10,722 nt of DNA from Minisyncoccota bacterium (GTDB lineage Bacteria; Patescibacteriota; Minisyncoccia; Phycocordibacterales; UBA1006): the NCBI GenBank assembly GCA_937970115.1, contig CALBVO010000040.1:1-10722 (forward strand), read 5' to 3'. This document shows, in pieces, positions 10,716-10,722 of this stretch. Position 1 is the first letter of the stretch, and every line of letters starts with the position of its first letter. A program made the position numbers and the translations under genes. The notes beneath the pieces were generated by a model that did not search any database, had not been told where the DNA came from, and was given only the letters and a program-made list of their open reading frames with translations.

Positions 10716-10722
10716 TGGAAAA

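Noticed and set aside
1..10722. UGA recoding (as in Gracilibacteria/SR1), suggested by the absence of TGA stop codons among about 15 genes.
   Set aside because: All recognisable proteins read full length in the standard code without needing internal TGA as glycine. TAA preference is explained by low GC.
1..10722. CRISPR array, insertion sequence, prophage, toxin-antitoxin or defence system.
   Set aside because: No regular repeat-spacer pattern, terminal inverted repeats, transposase, nuclease or toxin motifs were seen on either strand.

Overview
This is an AT-rich, tightly packed bacterial window that most resembles a small-genome Patescibacteria (CPR) lineage, probably Parcubacteria-like. 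That assignment is an inference. It rests on the short intergenic gaps, the CPR-like TruB, tRNA genes without encoded CCA, a minimal infC-rpmI-rplT operon, and many short membrane or coiled-coil proteins of unknown function. All intact genes stop with TAA or TAG and read through in the standard code, so UGA recoding is not supported.

Layout. The left edge holds the last 29 codons of a short-form EF-Ts (tsf), then a small basic membrane-anchored protein, tRNA-Thr(UGU) and a bidirectional terminator. From 766 to 8015 all protein genes lie on the minus strand. In transcription order they are: a two-TM protein with a CxxC tail (8015-7707), truB, a secreted/anchored unknown, tRNA-Asn(GUU), a eukaryote-like NADP isocitrate dehydrogenase, a Tas-type aldo/keto reductase with a frameshifted NTF2/SnoaL-like remnant directly behind it, a second two-TM protein paralogous to the first, a processive-type family 2 glycosyltransferase, and a membrane-tethered thioredoxin-fold protein. 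The plus strand resumes with a structured leader and infC-rpmI-rplT, ending in a strong terminator. The right edge has a LOG/SLOG Rossmann-fold protein and a small coiled-coil protein, both on the minus strand.

How it works together. Two recurrent designs stand out. First, many genes have a -10 box, usually an extended TGn one, ending exactly six bases before the ATG, so the start codon's A would be +1; Shine-Dalgarno sequences are essentially absent. This predicts widespread leaderless mRNA. Second, intrinsic terminators are folded into gene ends: the last codons form the 5' arm, the stop codon sits in the loop, and the next gene's promoter overlaps the same hairpin. The main exception to leaderless design is the ribosomal-protein operon. 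Its roughly 110-base infC leader carries three consecutive hairpins, two with GNRA tetraloops, overlaps a 25-codon CxxC micro-ORF that could itself be leaderless, and ends at a TTG start codon for IF3. This leader is the best candidate here for an undescribed regulatory element.
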